Shown here one piece after another: positions 25,426 to 33,325 of a DNA stretch of 64,000 nt. The DNA is taken from positions 1,922,001 to 1,986,000 of the forward strand of contig OZ246946.1 of NCBI GenBank assembly GCA_965232015.1, written 5' to 3'. Each line of letters starts with the position of its first letter. Position 1 is the stretch's first letter. Source of the stretch: JAJEAO01 sp963667635 (GTDB taxonomy: Bacteria; Acidobacteriota; Vicinamibacteria; Marinacidobacterales; Marinacidobacteraceae). The notes below the pieces were generated by a model. It did not search any database, was not told the DNA's origin, and was given only the letters and a program-made list of their open reading frames with translations. The position numbers and the translations under genes were made by a program.

Positions 25426-27363
25426 ATGGAAAAGGTCCCCGGCGCCCGGCATTCCCGCGACGGCGTCACCCGGCGCGATTTCCTTTCGGGCGTACCGGTG
25501 GCCCTCACCGGCGCCGCGCTCGCCTGCGGTGACGTGCCCGCGTTCCGGGCCGCGATCGAGGATGGAAGCGCCGCGTCCTACCCGCCGCTGCGCACCGGGA
25601 TGCGCGGATCGCACCCCGGGTCGTTCGAGGCCGCCCACGCCTTCGTCCACGAGGGGCGCATGTGGAACGTGGCCGGGACCGGCGAGTCTTACGACCTCGT
25701 CGTCGTGGGAGGCGGCCTCTCCGGCCTGGCCGCCGCCCATTTCTTCCGCCAGCAGGCCGGACCCGACGCCCGGATCCTCGTCCTCGACAACCACGACGAC
25801 TTCGGCGGCCACGCCAAGCGGAACGAGTTCCGGATGGACGGGCGGACGTTCCTGATGAACGGCGGCACCCTGAACGTGGAGGCCCCGTCGCAGTACGGCG
25901 AGATCGCCGGCGGGCTGCTCACCGAACTCGGCATCGACGCAGCGGGATATCTCGACAGCCTCGCCGGCGTGCGCGACACCTACCGGCGGCTCGGCCTCGG
26001 ATCCGGGATGTTCTTCGATCAGGAGACGTGGGGCGAGGACCGCCTGGTGAGGGGCCCGCGAGGCGTCGGGCTCGAGGATTTCCTCGCGGCAACGCCGATG
26101 CCGGAGGCGGTTCGGAAGGATCTCCTCCGCCTCCACGACCCCGACCAGCCCGACTTTCTGCCGGATCTGAGCCCGGAAGAAAAAAAGACCTACCTCGCCA
26201 CGATCAGCTACGAGGACTTCCTCGTGAAGCACGTCGGCTGCGATCCGAAGGTCGTCTGGTTCTTCGACCACCGCCCGCGCAGCATCTTCTGCACCGGGAT
26301 AGACGCCCTCCCGGCCCGCTACGCGTGGGAGGAGGGCTGGCCGGGCTTTGCCGGGATGGAGATCCCGGAGACCCCGCCCGACGCGCTCGCCGACGAGCCC
26401 GGCGGCCAGCACGGACGGGAGAACCAGGCCCGCGCCGACGAGGGGCTCCCGGACCTCTACTTCCCCGACGGCAACGCGACGATCGCGCGGCTCCTCGTGC
26501 GCGGCCTGATCCCGGACGCCGCGCCCGGCTCGACGCTCGACGACATCATCCTCGCGCCGCTCGACTACAGCCGCCTCGACAGGGACGGCTCGGCGACGCG
26601 GATCCGGCTCTCCTCGACCGTGATCCGGGTGGAGCCGACGAGCCACGGCCCGGTCCGGGTGACCTACGTCCGGGACAACCGGGGTCACCGCCTGATGGCG
26701 GATCGGGTGGTCATGGCCTGCTGGCACCACATGATCCCCTACCTGATCCCCGGGCTTCCCAGAGAGCAGCAGGACGCGCTGGCGTGGCCGGTGAAGTCCC
26801 CGCTCCAGTACACCTCGGTGCTCGTCCGGAGCTGGAGGGCGTTCACGGAGGCGGGGGTGTCGTCCATCGCCGCCCCCGGCAGCTACTGCACCAGCGTCTC
26901 GCTCGCCACCCCGCTCGCCGTCGGCGGATACCGGACGGCCACGAGCCCGGACGAACCGCTGGTCGTGCGCATGAACCGCTACCCGGGCGCCCGCGGCGAG
27001 TCGCGGAGGGAGCAGCACCGGATCGGGCGGATGGAGATGCTCCACACGACCTTCGAGACGGTGGAGGCGAGACTGCGCGATCAGCTCGGCCGGATGCTCG
27101 GCGGCGCCGGATTCGATCCCGATCGGGAGATCGCCGCGATCACGGTGAACCGCTGGCCCCACGGCTACACCTACTCCTACAACCCGCTGTTCGACCCGCC
27201 GGAGTGGGCGTTCGAGGCCGGGGATGACCGGCCGGTGGTCCGGGCGCGGCAGCCGTTCGGCCGGATCGCGATCGCGAACGCCGACGCCGCGGCGAGCCCC
27301 CACTCGGACGCCGCGATCCGGGAAGCCCACCGGGCGGTGGGAGAGGTCCTCGCCGCCATCTGA
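25426..27363 (+). CDS. Tat-exported FAD-dependent amine-oxidase-like oxidoreductase
   Basis: 645 residues from ATG 25426, with GGAGG 7 nt upstream. The Tat motif TRRDFLSG and a hydrophobic stretch indicate folded export. The dinucleotide-binding GGGLSGLAAAHFFRQQ follows at about residue 90, then DNHDDFGGHAKRNEF and NGGTLNVEAPSQYGEIAG. The C-terminal FAD/substrate region contains AITVNRWPHGYTYSYNPLFD and AGDDRPVVRARQPFGRIAIAN. Nearest known type is spermidine-dehydrogenase-like NAD(P)-binding proteins; substrate unproven. A decayed copy of its last 25 codons lies at 27966-28040. Confidence 0.85.
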   Translation: MEKVPGARHSRDGVTRRDFLSGVPVALTGAALACGDVPAFRAAIEDGSAASYPPLRTGMRGSHPGSFEAAHAFVHEGRMWNVAGTGESYDLVVVGGGLSGLAAAHFFRQQAGPDARILVLDNHDDFGGHAKRNEFRMDGRTFLMNGGTLNVEAPSQYGEIAGGLLTELGIDAAGYLDSLAGVRDTYRRLGLGSGMFFDQETWGEDRLVRGPRGVGLEDFLAATPMPEAVRKDLLRLHDPDQPDFLPDLSPEEKKTYLATISYEDFLVKHVGCDPKVVWFFDHRPRSIFCTGIDALPARYAWEEGWPGFAGMEIPETPPDALADEPGGQHGRENQARADEGLPDLYFPDGNATIARLLVRGLIPDAAPGSTLDDIILAPLDYSRLDRDGSATRIRLSSTVIRVEPTSHGPVRVTYVRDNRGHRLMADRVVMACWHHMIPYLIPGLPREQQDALAWPVKSPLQYTSVLVRSWRAFTEAGVSSIAAPGSYCTSVSLATPLAVGGYRTATSPDEPLVVRMNRYPGARGESRREQHRIGRMEMLHTTFETVEARLRDQLGRMLGGAGFDPDREIAAITVNRWPHGYTYSYNPLFDPPEWAFEAGDDRPVVRARQPFGRIAIANADAAASPHSDAAIREAHRAVGEVLAAI

Positions 27364-27382
27364 GCTGCATCCCGGAGCCGAC

Positions 27383-27922
27383 ATGACCATCGAGATCCTG
27401 ATCTACGGCATTCCGCTGCTCTTTCTCGCCGTGGCGGCTCCCATGACCCTGGGTCTGGTCCCGCCCAACCGGTTCTACGGCATGAGGACGGACAAGACGC
27501 TCTCGTCGCCGGAGATCTGGTATCCGGCCAATTCAGCCTGTGGACAAAGTCACGCGGCCCGGTTCTCCCGGTAGGGGCTCGAGCGGCGATGCATCCCGCC
27601 TGAACGCGCCCCTCCGCTTCGCTCCGGGGCGCTCTTCGTTGCGCATCGGTCGGAATACACCCGGTATTCCTCCCTCGCGCGCCTCGTCAGCCGGGCGCCT
27701 CGCCACTCTCGGTGCTCACGCGACTTTATCCACAGGCTGAAACGGGCGGCGGGATGGTTCATGGTCGCCGCCGCAGCCGCCGCGCTCTGCATCAACCTGG
27801 CCCTGGTCTCGGCGCGCCCGGATTGGGTCACGATGCGGAACGCGCTGTGGCTGGCGATCGGAAACACCGTTCCGATCGTCGCCGCTGCGGTCGCGTCTCA
27901 CCTGTACGTCCGCCGCCTCTGA
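27383..27922 (+). pseudogene. SdpI-family membrane protein gene split by repeat element 2
   Basis: The first part (27383-27532) encodes MTIEILIYGIPLLFLAVAAP, TLGLVPPNRFYGMRT and LSSPEIWYPAN, the N-terminal half of an SdpI/DUF1648-like membrane protein. The second part (27743-27922) resumes in register with RAAGWFMVAAAAAALCINLA and ends SHLYVRRL-stop. Between them lies the 206-bp element plus four flanking bases. Joining N (aat) to R (cgg) restores the usual YPANRxAGW motif. SdpI proteins give immunity to the SdpC toxin in Bacillus; the role here was unknown and is now lost. Confidence 0.88.
27534..27739. mobile_element. MITE-like element, copy 2 (206 bp), inserted in sdpI-type gene
   Basis: Inverted orientation relative to copy 1. 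Ends are CAGCCTGTGGACAAAGTCAC and GACTTTATCCACAGGCTG, the latter with a perfect DnaA box TTATCCACA. It holds one 20-bp module (CCGGTTCTCCCGGTAGGGGC, 27559-27578). Where copy 1 has further modules, this copy has only two bases. No open frame. A target duplication is not clear: AAT precedes and AAA follows. Confidence 0.87.
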
Positions 27923-27965
27923 ACCGGGCGCCCTGCGGGTTCGCCGCAGCAGGGAGAAGGGCATC

Positions 27966-28040
27966 GCGGCCTCGAGCCCGCCGGCGGGCGCCGCGCTCCG
28001 GGAGGCCCGCCGGGCGGCGGGAAAGGTCGTCTCCGCCATC
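27966..28040 (+). pseudogene. relic of the 3' end of an FAD-oxidoreductase paralogue
   Basis: Translates as AASSPPAGAALREARRAAGK then VVSAIG. The last residues of the oxidoreductase at 25426-27363 are AASPHSDAAIREAHRAVGEV then LAAI-stop. The match runs over 24 positions with conserved register, and the stop codon has become GGA. No other part of the second gene is present. Confidence 0.65.
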
Positions 28041-28087
28041 GGACCACGGCGAACGCTCACCGAGGCGCCAGGCGGCCGGTCTCCGCC

Positions 28088-29419
28088 CTACCCGTCCTCG
28101 GGCCCGTAGGCCGCCCGGCTGCCAGGTGGGAAAGGCCTCCGCCTGTGTTCGGAAACACCGTTCGTCACCTGCGCCACCCGCTGCATGATGGCCTTGTCCA
28201 CGAGGCCGCGAACCATGGCTTCCATCCGCTGGTTTCGCACCCGCGCCGAAAACGTCAGCGGGCCCAGCGCCGCAAACAACTTCCCGGCGAATTCATCCGC
28301 GAAACTGCTGGAGACAAGCGGCACACCGCTCCAGTCCAGGATGAGTGGCTTCGACGGCTCGGCATTCAGCAAGTTCTCGCACAGGTTGCGAAGCCGGCGG
28401 CCCGCCAGGCGCGATCCGAAACCCGTGGACTGATCACGCATCTCGAGGACGAGGGCATCTCCCGCCTCGGTCTCGTACGACAGCTCGATGAGATCCGTTG
28501 GCTGGTGCAGCTTGCCACCGAACCCCAAGGCCTCGGCGAGCCGGAATTCCGCATGGAGCCCGACCTCGACATAGACGAACGTTCCTCGAAAACTCTGATG
28601 GGCCGACCTTCGGTAACTCTGCGAGAAGGGGCTTCCGTCAGCCGGGCTCGTTCCCGTCTCCATGTGCGCCACGCCTGATGTGATCTCGAACCTCCCGTGG
28701 GACATCTCGACGATTCTCAGCGCTCCCGCAAGACCATTCCCCTGGCCCGCGTCCGGATTCCGTGTGATGCCCGCCTTCATCGCTTCACCGATGGCGTCCT
28801 CATCCGTCCGCAGCTCGGGGTGCCCTTCTCTGAGCGACGACAGGATTCCCTGCCCCGAATCGGCCACGGCGAAGGCGACCTTCTCCTGGAACGTACTGAC
28901 TTGCGCAATGCCACCCTCTGCGCACTGGGCGTGATTCAGTACGTTGTCCGTGATCTCGTTGATGGACCACTCCAACCCGGCAATCACATCCCGGGCGAGC
29001 ACGTTCGTATGAATCACGACATCCATACAGGCGTTCACCAGATTCTGCTGCTGCTCGGAATCCACGAAGCGCTGCGCCGCCAGGTGGCGTTCATGGGCAA
29101 TCTCGCTCTCCGGAAAGCGCCCTGGCTCCAGGAAGTGAGCCCAGTTCGCATTGAGAAACAAGCGCTTCAGTCTGGCGTCCCTCGGGAGCCTGATCGTGAC
29201 GCCGATGTCCTCTCGGCGCAATCCATCCACCCAGGCGAGGAGGGGAATCATTGCGCTGGGAAAGGCCGCCTCGGACAACGAAAAGTCGAGCACGAGATCC
29301 CGGTGTCCGCGCTCGCGGAAGTCATGCAGACACGACATGAACTGACGGTGCGCATAGTCGTTGACCCGGCCGAGGAAGGAAATCACTCGTCGCGTGCGGG
29401 TTACGACCTTCGGCATCAT
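28088..29419 (-). CDS. STAS - GHKL ATPase - STAS-like (DUF4325) regulatory protein
   Basis: 443 residues from the tandem ATG at 29419/29416, with GGAG just upstream. Residues about 10-100 look like a STAS domain (FLGRVNDYAHRQF, DLVLDFSLSEAAFPSAMIPL). The centre is a histidine-kinase-like ATPase: N-box SINEITDNVLNHA, G1 VADSGQGILSS, G2 GNGLAGALRIVEMSHG. The C-terminal part (about 320-400) has SRLAGRRLRNLCENLL and LDWSGVPLVSSSFADEF, a STAS-like DUF4325. No histidine phospho-acceptor or sensor is visible. It resembles an anti-sigma kinase fused to its own partners. Targets unknown. Confidence 0.75.
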   Translation of the reverse strand: MMPKVVTRTRRVISFLGRVNDYAHRQFMSCLHDFRERGHRDLVLDFSLSEAAFPSAMIPLLAWVDGLRREDIGVTIRLPRDARLKRLFLNANWAHFLEPGRFPESEIAHERHLAAQRFVDSEQQQNLVNACMDVVIHTNVLARDVIAGLEWSINEITDNVLNHAQCAEGGIAQVSTFQEKVAFAVADSGQGILSSLREGHPELRTDEDAIGEAMKAGITRNPDAGQGNGLAGALRIVEMSHGRFEITSGVAHMETGTSPADGSPFSQSYRRSAHQSFRGTFVYVEVGLHAEFRLAEALGFGGKLHQPTDLIELSYETEAGDALVLEMRDQSTGFGSRLAGRRLRNLCENLLNAEPSKPLILDWSGVPLVSSSFADEFAGKLFAALGPLTFSARVRNQRMEAMVRGLVDKAIMQRVAQVTNGVSEHRRRPFPPGSRAAYGPEDG

Positions 29420-29916
29420 GTGCTCCTTCGGATCGTTCCGAGGCCTGTCTGGTGAGATGCGTCGAGGGGTCGCGACGCGGTCGGGTCGCGCACGCGACCC
29501 TGCCGGGCACTCCTCGTCCCGCATCCCACGCTCTTCGCGATGGCCCCCTCGTCACCCCCCCGACGCCATCCTCCATTCTAGCCGCCGGCGCCACCAACGC
29601 TCGGTCCGAGGACGACACTCGCTCCGGTCGGAGCCTGGAGCGCGCCGTCATCCTCGTGACCGACCAGATTCCTTCCGGCTCCGTCGGGCGGCCGGAGCTC
29701 GCTCACCGAGCCATCCCGCGGCTCTCCAACAGGCCGGCGACGGACCGCTCAACAGACCCGACTTTCGTCGTCCTCGCGCGCCCTGGGGCCGTACGGTCCG
29801 GACGGGCGTTCAACGGCGGGCAACTCCACGGCAAGTGCCACATCATCGGTTGCCATGGACGAAACCCCTGCTCGGAACTTCTCCCGGAGCGGCGTGCTTT
29901 GAGGCAGACTGAGGGG
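29420..29916. other. 497-nt divergent intergenic region
   Basis: Separates the leftward STAS/ATPase gene from the rightward DUF4013 gene and should contain both promoters. The plus strand is open in one frame across most of it, but the translation is Arg/Pro/Ser-rich and matches nothing I know. No repeat module, RNA structure or clear promoter was picked out. Confidence 0.4.
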
Positions 29917-30588
29917 ATGCCCTCTCCTCCGCCGCCCCCTCCCCCTCCGAACCGCGATTTCAGTCTCGACGAACTGCTCCGCCTCGCCCGGCTTCCGTTC
30001 CGGGACCCCGGGGCGCTGCGGCGCTGGGTCTTCGGGATCGTCGCGGCCGTGGTCCCGGTCATCGGCTGGCTCGCCCTCGCCGGCTACCGGATCCGCGTCC
30101 TGCGCGCCGCCCTGCGACAGGAACCCGTCACCCTCCCGGAGTGGAACGACCTCGGCGAACTGTTCGGGGACGGGTTCCGGGTGCTTCTCGTGACCCTGGC
30201 GTTCGCTCTCCCCGCCGCCGTCGCCCGAATCCTCGGGAACTTCACCGGGGATGTCCTGACCCTGGTGAGCTCGCTGCTCGGCATCGCCGCGTTCGCATTC
30301 CTCCCAGCCGCCCTGCTCGGGCTCGCCACGGGCCGGTTTGCCGCCGCGTTCGACTTCGAGTCCCACATCCGCCAGATCCGCCGGCACACCGCGCTCTACG
30401 TCCAGCTCGTCCTCGCCCTCGCGGTGGTGTTCTGGCTTCTCGAACTGGTGGTGGGCGTCACCCTGCTGCTCGCCCCCCTCGCCGCCTTCTGGGGCTTCGC
30501 CTTCGAAGCCTCCCTCACCGGGGCCGCCGGTCGCCGGATGGGGATCCGGCCGGCGCCTTCCGGCCCCCTCAGCTTCTCTACCCCATGA
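29917..30588 (+). CDS. DUF4013-type membrane protein
   Basis: 223 residues from ATG 29917 (GAGGGG upstream). A proline run at the N-terminus is followed by about five hydrophobic segments: WVFGIVAAVVPVIGWLALAG, VLLVTLAFALPAAVAR, LLGIAAFAFLPAALLGLATG, YVQLVLALAVVFWLLELVVG and LLLAPLAAFWGFAFEASLTG. The arrangement and the EWNDLGELFGDGFRV loop fit DUF4013. Function unknown. Its stop overlaps the GH109 start (ATGA). Confidence 0.78.
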   Translation: MPSPPPPPPPPNRDFSLDELLRLARLPFRDPGALRRWVFGIVAAVVPVIGWLALAGYRIRVLRAALRQEPVTLPEWNDLGELFGDGFRVLLVTLAFALPAAVARILGNFTGDVLTLVSSLLGIAAFAFLPAALLGLATGRFAAAFDFESHIRQIRRHTALYVQLVLALAVVFWLLELVVGVTLLLAPLAAFWGFAFEASLTGAAGRRMGIRPAPSGPLSFSTP

Positions 30589-31994
30589 CGAACGACTCCC
30601 TTCCGACCCCTCCTCCTCCTTCCCGGCCGCCGCGCGACCGATCCCGGCAACCCGACGGCTGGACCCGACGCGACCTTCTTCGCGCCTCGGCGGCCGTCGG
30701 AGCCTCCGGCCTCGGCGCCGGTCGCCCTTTGGCGGCGCAGGAGGGACCGGCGGCGCCACTCGCGGTGGCGCCCCTCCCCAACGTGCGCATCGGATTCGTC
30801 GGAGTCGGCGGCATGGGCTCGGTCCACGTCCGGAACCTGCTGGCGGTGGGCAAGGCCTCGCCGGGCGTCGAGATCCGCGCCGTCTGCGACATCCGATCGG
30901 AGCACGCCGAGCGCGCCCGCGGCTGGATCCGCGAGGCGGGGGGTCCGGACCCGACCCTCTACACCCGCGGCGAACGCGACTTCGAGCGCATGTGCGCCGA
31001 GGAGGACCTCGACCTCGTCTTCACCGCGACCCCGTGGCGGTTCCACGTCCCCGTCTGCCTCGCCGCCATGGAGAACGGCAAACACGCCGCGACCGAGGTG
31101 CCCGCCGCCACCACGCTGGAAGAGTGCTGGGCGCTCGTGGAGACCGCCGAACGCACCGGCCGCCACTGCGTGATGATGGAGAACTGCAACTACGGGCGGT
31201 TCGAGATGCTCGTCTTCCACCTGGTCCGGCGGGGCGTCTTCGGCGAGATCCTCCACGCCGAGGGCGGCTATCTGCACGACCTGCGGGGAGTGAAGTTCTC
31301 GGACCGCGGCGAGGGACTGTGGCGGCGCGCCCACTCCCGCGCCCGGAACGCGAACCTCTACCCGACCCACGGGCTCGGACCGGTGGCCAACTGCATGGAC
31401 ATCGGCCGCGGCGACCGGTTCGACTACCTCGTCTCGATGAGCGGCCCGTCGCGGGGGCTTCAGGGCTACGCCCGCGAGCACTTCCCCGAGAGCGCTCCCG
31501 AACGCGCCGAGCGGTTCGCGCTCGGCGACGTGAACCTGAGCCTGATCCGCACCGCGCTCGGGCGGACGATCACGGTGGTCCACGACACGAACCTGCCCCG
31601 GCCCTACAGCCGCATCCATCTCGTCCAGGGGACCCAAGGCCTGTTCCACGGTTACCCGAACCGCATCTACGTCGAGGGCCGAAGCGAATCGCACCGCTGG
31701 GACGACGCCGAGACCTGGCTCGACGAATACGAGCATCCGCTGTGGAAGAACGTCGCGGCCCCGGGCGAGGAACTCGGACACGGCCGGATGGACTACCTCG
31801 AGGACTACCGGCTGATCCGCTGCCTCCAGGAGGGACTCCCCACCGAGATGAACGTGTACGACGCCGCCGCCCTGAGCGCCGTGACCGAACTCAGCGAACA
31901 GTCGGTCGCCGACCGCAGCCGCCCGCGGGACTTCCCCGACTTCACCCGCGGCGGCTGGCGGAGCTTCCCGCCCCTGCCCGTCGTTGCGAGCTGA
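30585..31994 (+). CDS. Tat-exported Gfo/Idh/MocA oxidoreductase, GH109-like glycosidase
   Basis: 469 residues. The N-terminus has the Tat motif TRRDLLRASAAVGASGLG. The Rossmann fold starts at VRIGFVGVGGMGSVHVRNLL, with DIRSEHAERARGW after it. The catalytic-domain motifs CVMMENCNYGRFEMLVFHLV and NLYPTHGLGPVANCMDIGRG are those of GH109, whose characterised members use an NAD-dependent mechanism to cleave alpha-GalNAc. Substrate here is not proven. Start ATG 30585 is coupled to DUF4013. Confidence 0.85.
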   Translation: MTNDSLPTPPPPSRPPRDRSRQPDGWTRRDLLRASAAVGASGLGAGRPLAAQEGPAAPLAVAPLPNVRIGFVGVGGMGSVHVRNLLAVGKASPGVEIRAVCDIRSEHAERARGWIREAGGPDPTLYTRGERDFERMCAEEDLDLVFTATPWRFHVPVCLAAMENGKHAATEVPAATTLEECWALVETAERTGRHCVMMENCNYGRFEMLVFHLVRRGVFGEILHAEGGYLHDLRGVKFSDRGEGLWRRAHSRARNANLYPTHGLGPVANCMDIGRGDRFDYLVSMSGPSRGLQGYAREHFPESAPERAERFALGDVNLSLIRTALGRTITVVHDTNLPRPYSRIHLVQGTQGLFHGYPNRIYVEGRSESHRWDDAETWLDEYEHPLWKNVAAPGEELGHGRMDYLEDYRLIRCLQEGLPTEMNVYDAAALSAVTELSEQSVADRSRPRDFPDFTRGGWRSFPPLPVVAS

Positions 31995-32051
31995 CGGGTT
32001 CCCCTCCCGGTTCGAGTCGCCCGCATGACGTGCTTCGGCCCATGTCCGTGA

Positions 32052-33325
32052 GACGATGCAGCGGTTCATGACCGGTTCGTCCAGCTCTCGGCGCAAGGCG
32101 CCGATTTCTTCGAATGGGCTTCTTCGACGACGGAGCGGTTCGAGTGCGCGGCGGGGAATCCGCCGTTCATCCGCTATCAGCGGTTCGCCGGACGGACGAG
32201 AGAACGGGCGCGGCGGCTCTGCGGCGCCCTGGGGGCGCCGTTGTCGGGACTGGCGTCATCCTGGGTTCCCTACCTGATCGCCACGGGCTCACTGCTCAAG
32301 CCGGGGGGTCGGCTCGCGTTCGTGGTCCCGGCGGAGATCGGACACGCTCCTTACGCCGCGCCCCTGCTGCCCTGGCTGGCCAGCCGCTTCGAGGCGGTCC
32401 CGGGTGATTGCGATTCGGCGCAAACTGTTCCCGGAGCTCTCGGAGGACGCGTGGCTGCTGTTCGCCGATGGGTTCGGAGGCTCCACGACGAGGCTCCACC
32501 TGAGCGCTCTGGACTGCTTCGAACCCACGGCGCACCGGGCTCCGGGAGTCGAGATTCCGATCCGGGAGTGGCGTCAGTGGCGGCGCCGGCTTCGTCCGTT
32601 TCTCCTGCCGGAACGGGTGCGGAGCGAGTACCGGCGGCTCGTCGAGCGGCCCGGGAGCCACACCCTCGGGGAAATCGCCCGGGTGGGAATCGGATATGTC
32701 TCCGGCGACAACGACTTCTTTCACATGCGCCCTTCCCGCGCGCGAGATCTCGACATCCCGGAATCGTGCCTGACGCCGACCGTGCGGCGCGGGCGTGACC
32801 TGCAGAACGGACCGATCACTCGGGACACCGTCGCCGAATGGCGCCGCAGTGATGCGCCCAACTTCCTGCTGCGGCTCGACTCGCGTTCCGCCGAGACGTC
32901 CGGCGTTCGGCGGCATCTCGACTCGGAGGCGGGGAGAAAGGCGCGAGAGCGGTACAAATGCCGCGTCCGGAACCCTTGGTACACCGTGCCGAACGTCACC
33001 GTTCCCGACGTCTTCCTGTCCTACATGAGCGGCCGCGCGCCCTCGCTCGTCGAGAACCTGGCCGAATGCACATGCACCAACGCCGTGCACGCCGTCCGCC
33101 TCACCCATCCTCATCTCTGCCGGAGCCCTCCGCCGGCGCTGGAACACTCCGCTCACTGCGATGAGCTGCGAGATTGAGGGGCATCCGCTCGGCGGAGGCG
33201 TCCTCAAACTGGAGCCGCGCGAGGCCCTGCGGGTCGCTGTGAGCCGCGAAGACCTGAAACCAGAGAGCGAACGGCTCCTGCGCGAGGGCGTGGACCTCAT
33301 GCAGCAGTGGCGACATCGTGGCTAG
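32052..33325 (+). pseudogene. N6-adenine DNA methyltransferase remnant (5'-truncated, two frameshifts)
   Basis: Three frames together give most of an Eco57I-like methyltransferase. Frame 1 (32052-32399): RFVQLSAQGADFFEWA, then GNPPFIRYQRFAG with catalytic motif IV NPPF, and LKPGGRLAFVVPAEIGHAPY. Frame 2 (32401-33117): RVIAIRRKLFPELSEDAWLL and the target-recognition part NPWYTVPNVTVPDVFLSYMS. Frame 3 (to 33325): CEIEGHPLGGGVLKLEPREA. Extra bases near 32400 (a C run) and 33117 explain the shifts. The N-terminus with SAM motif I is absent and there is no start codon. The stop overlaps the nuclease-like gene. Confidence 0.78.

Noticed and set aside
21527..27739. chromosomal origin, from DnaA boxes
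   Set aside because: Only isolated boxes at element ends; no dnaA/dnaN genes, box cluster or AT-rich unwinding tract.
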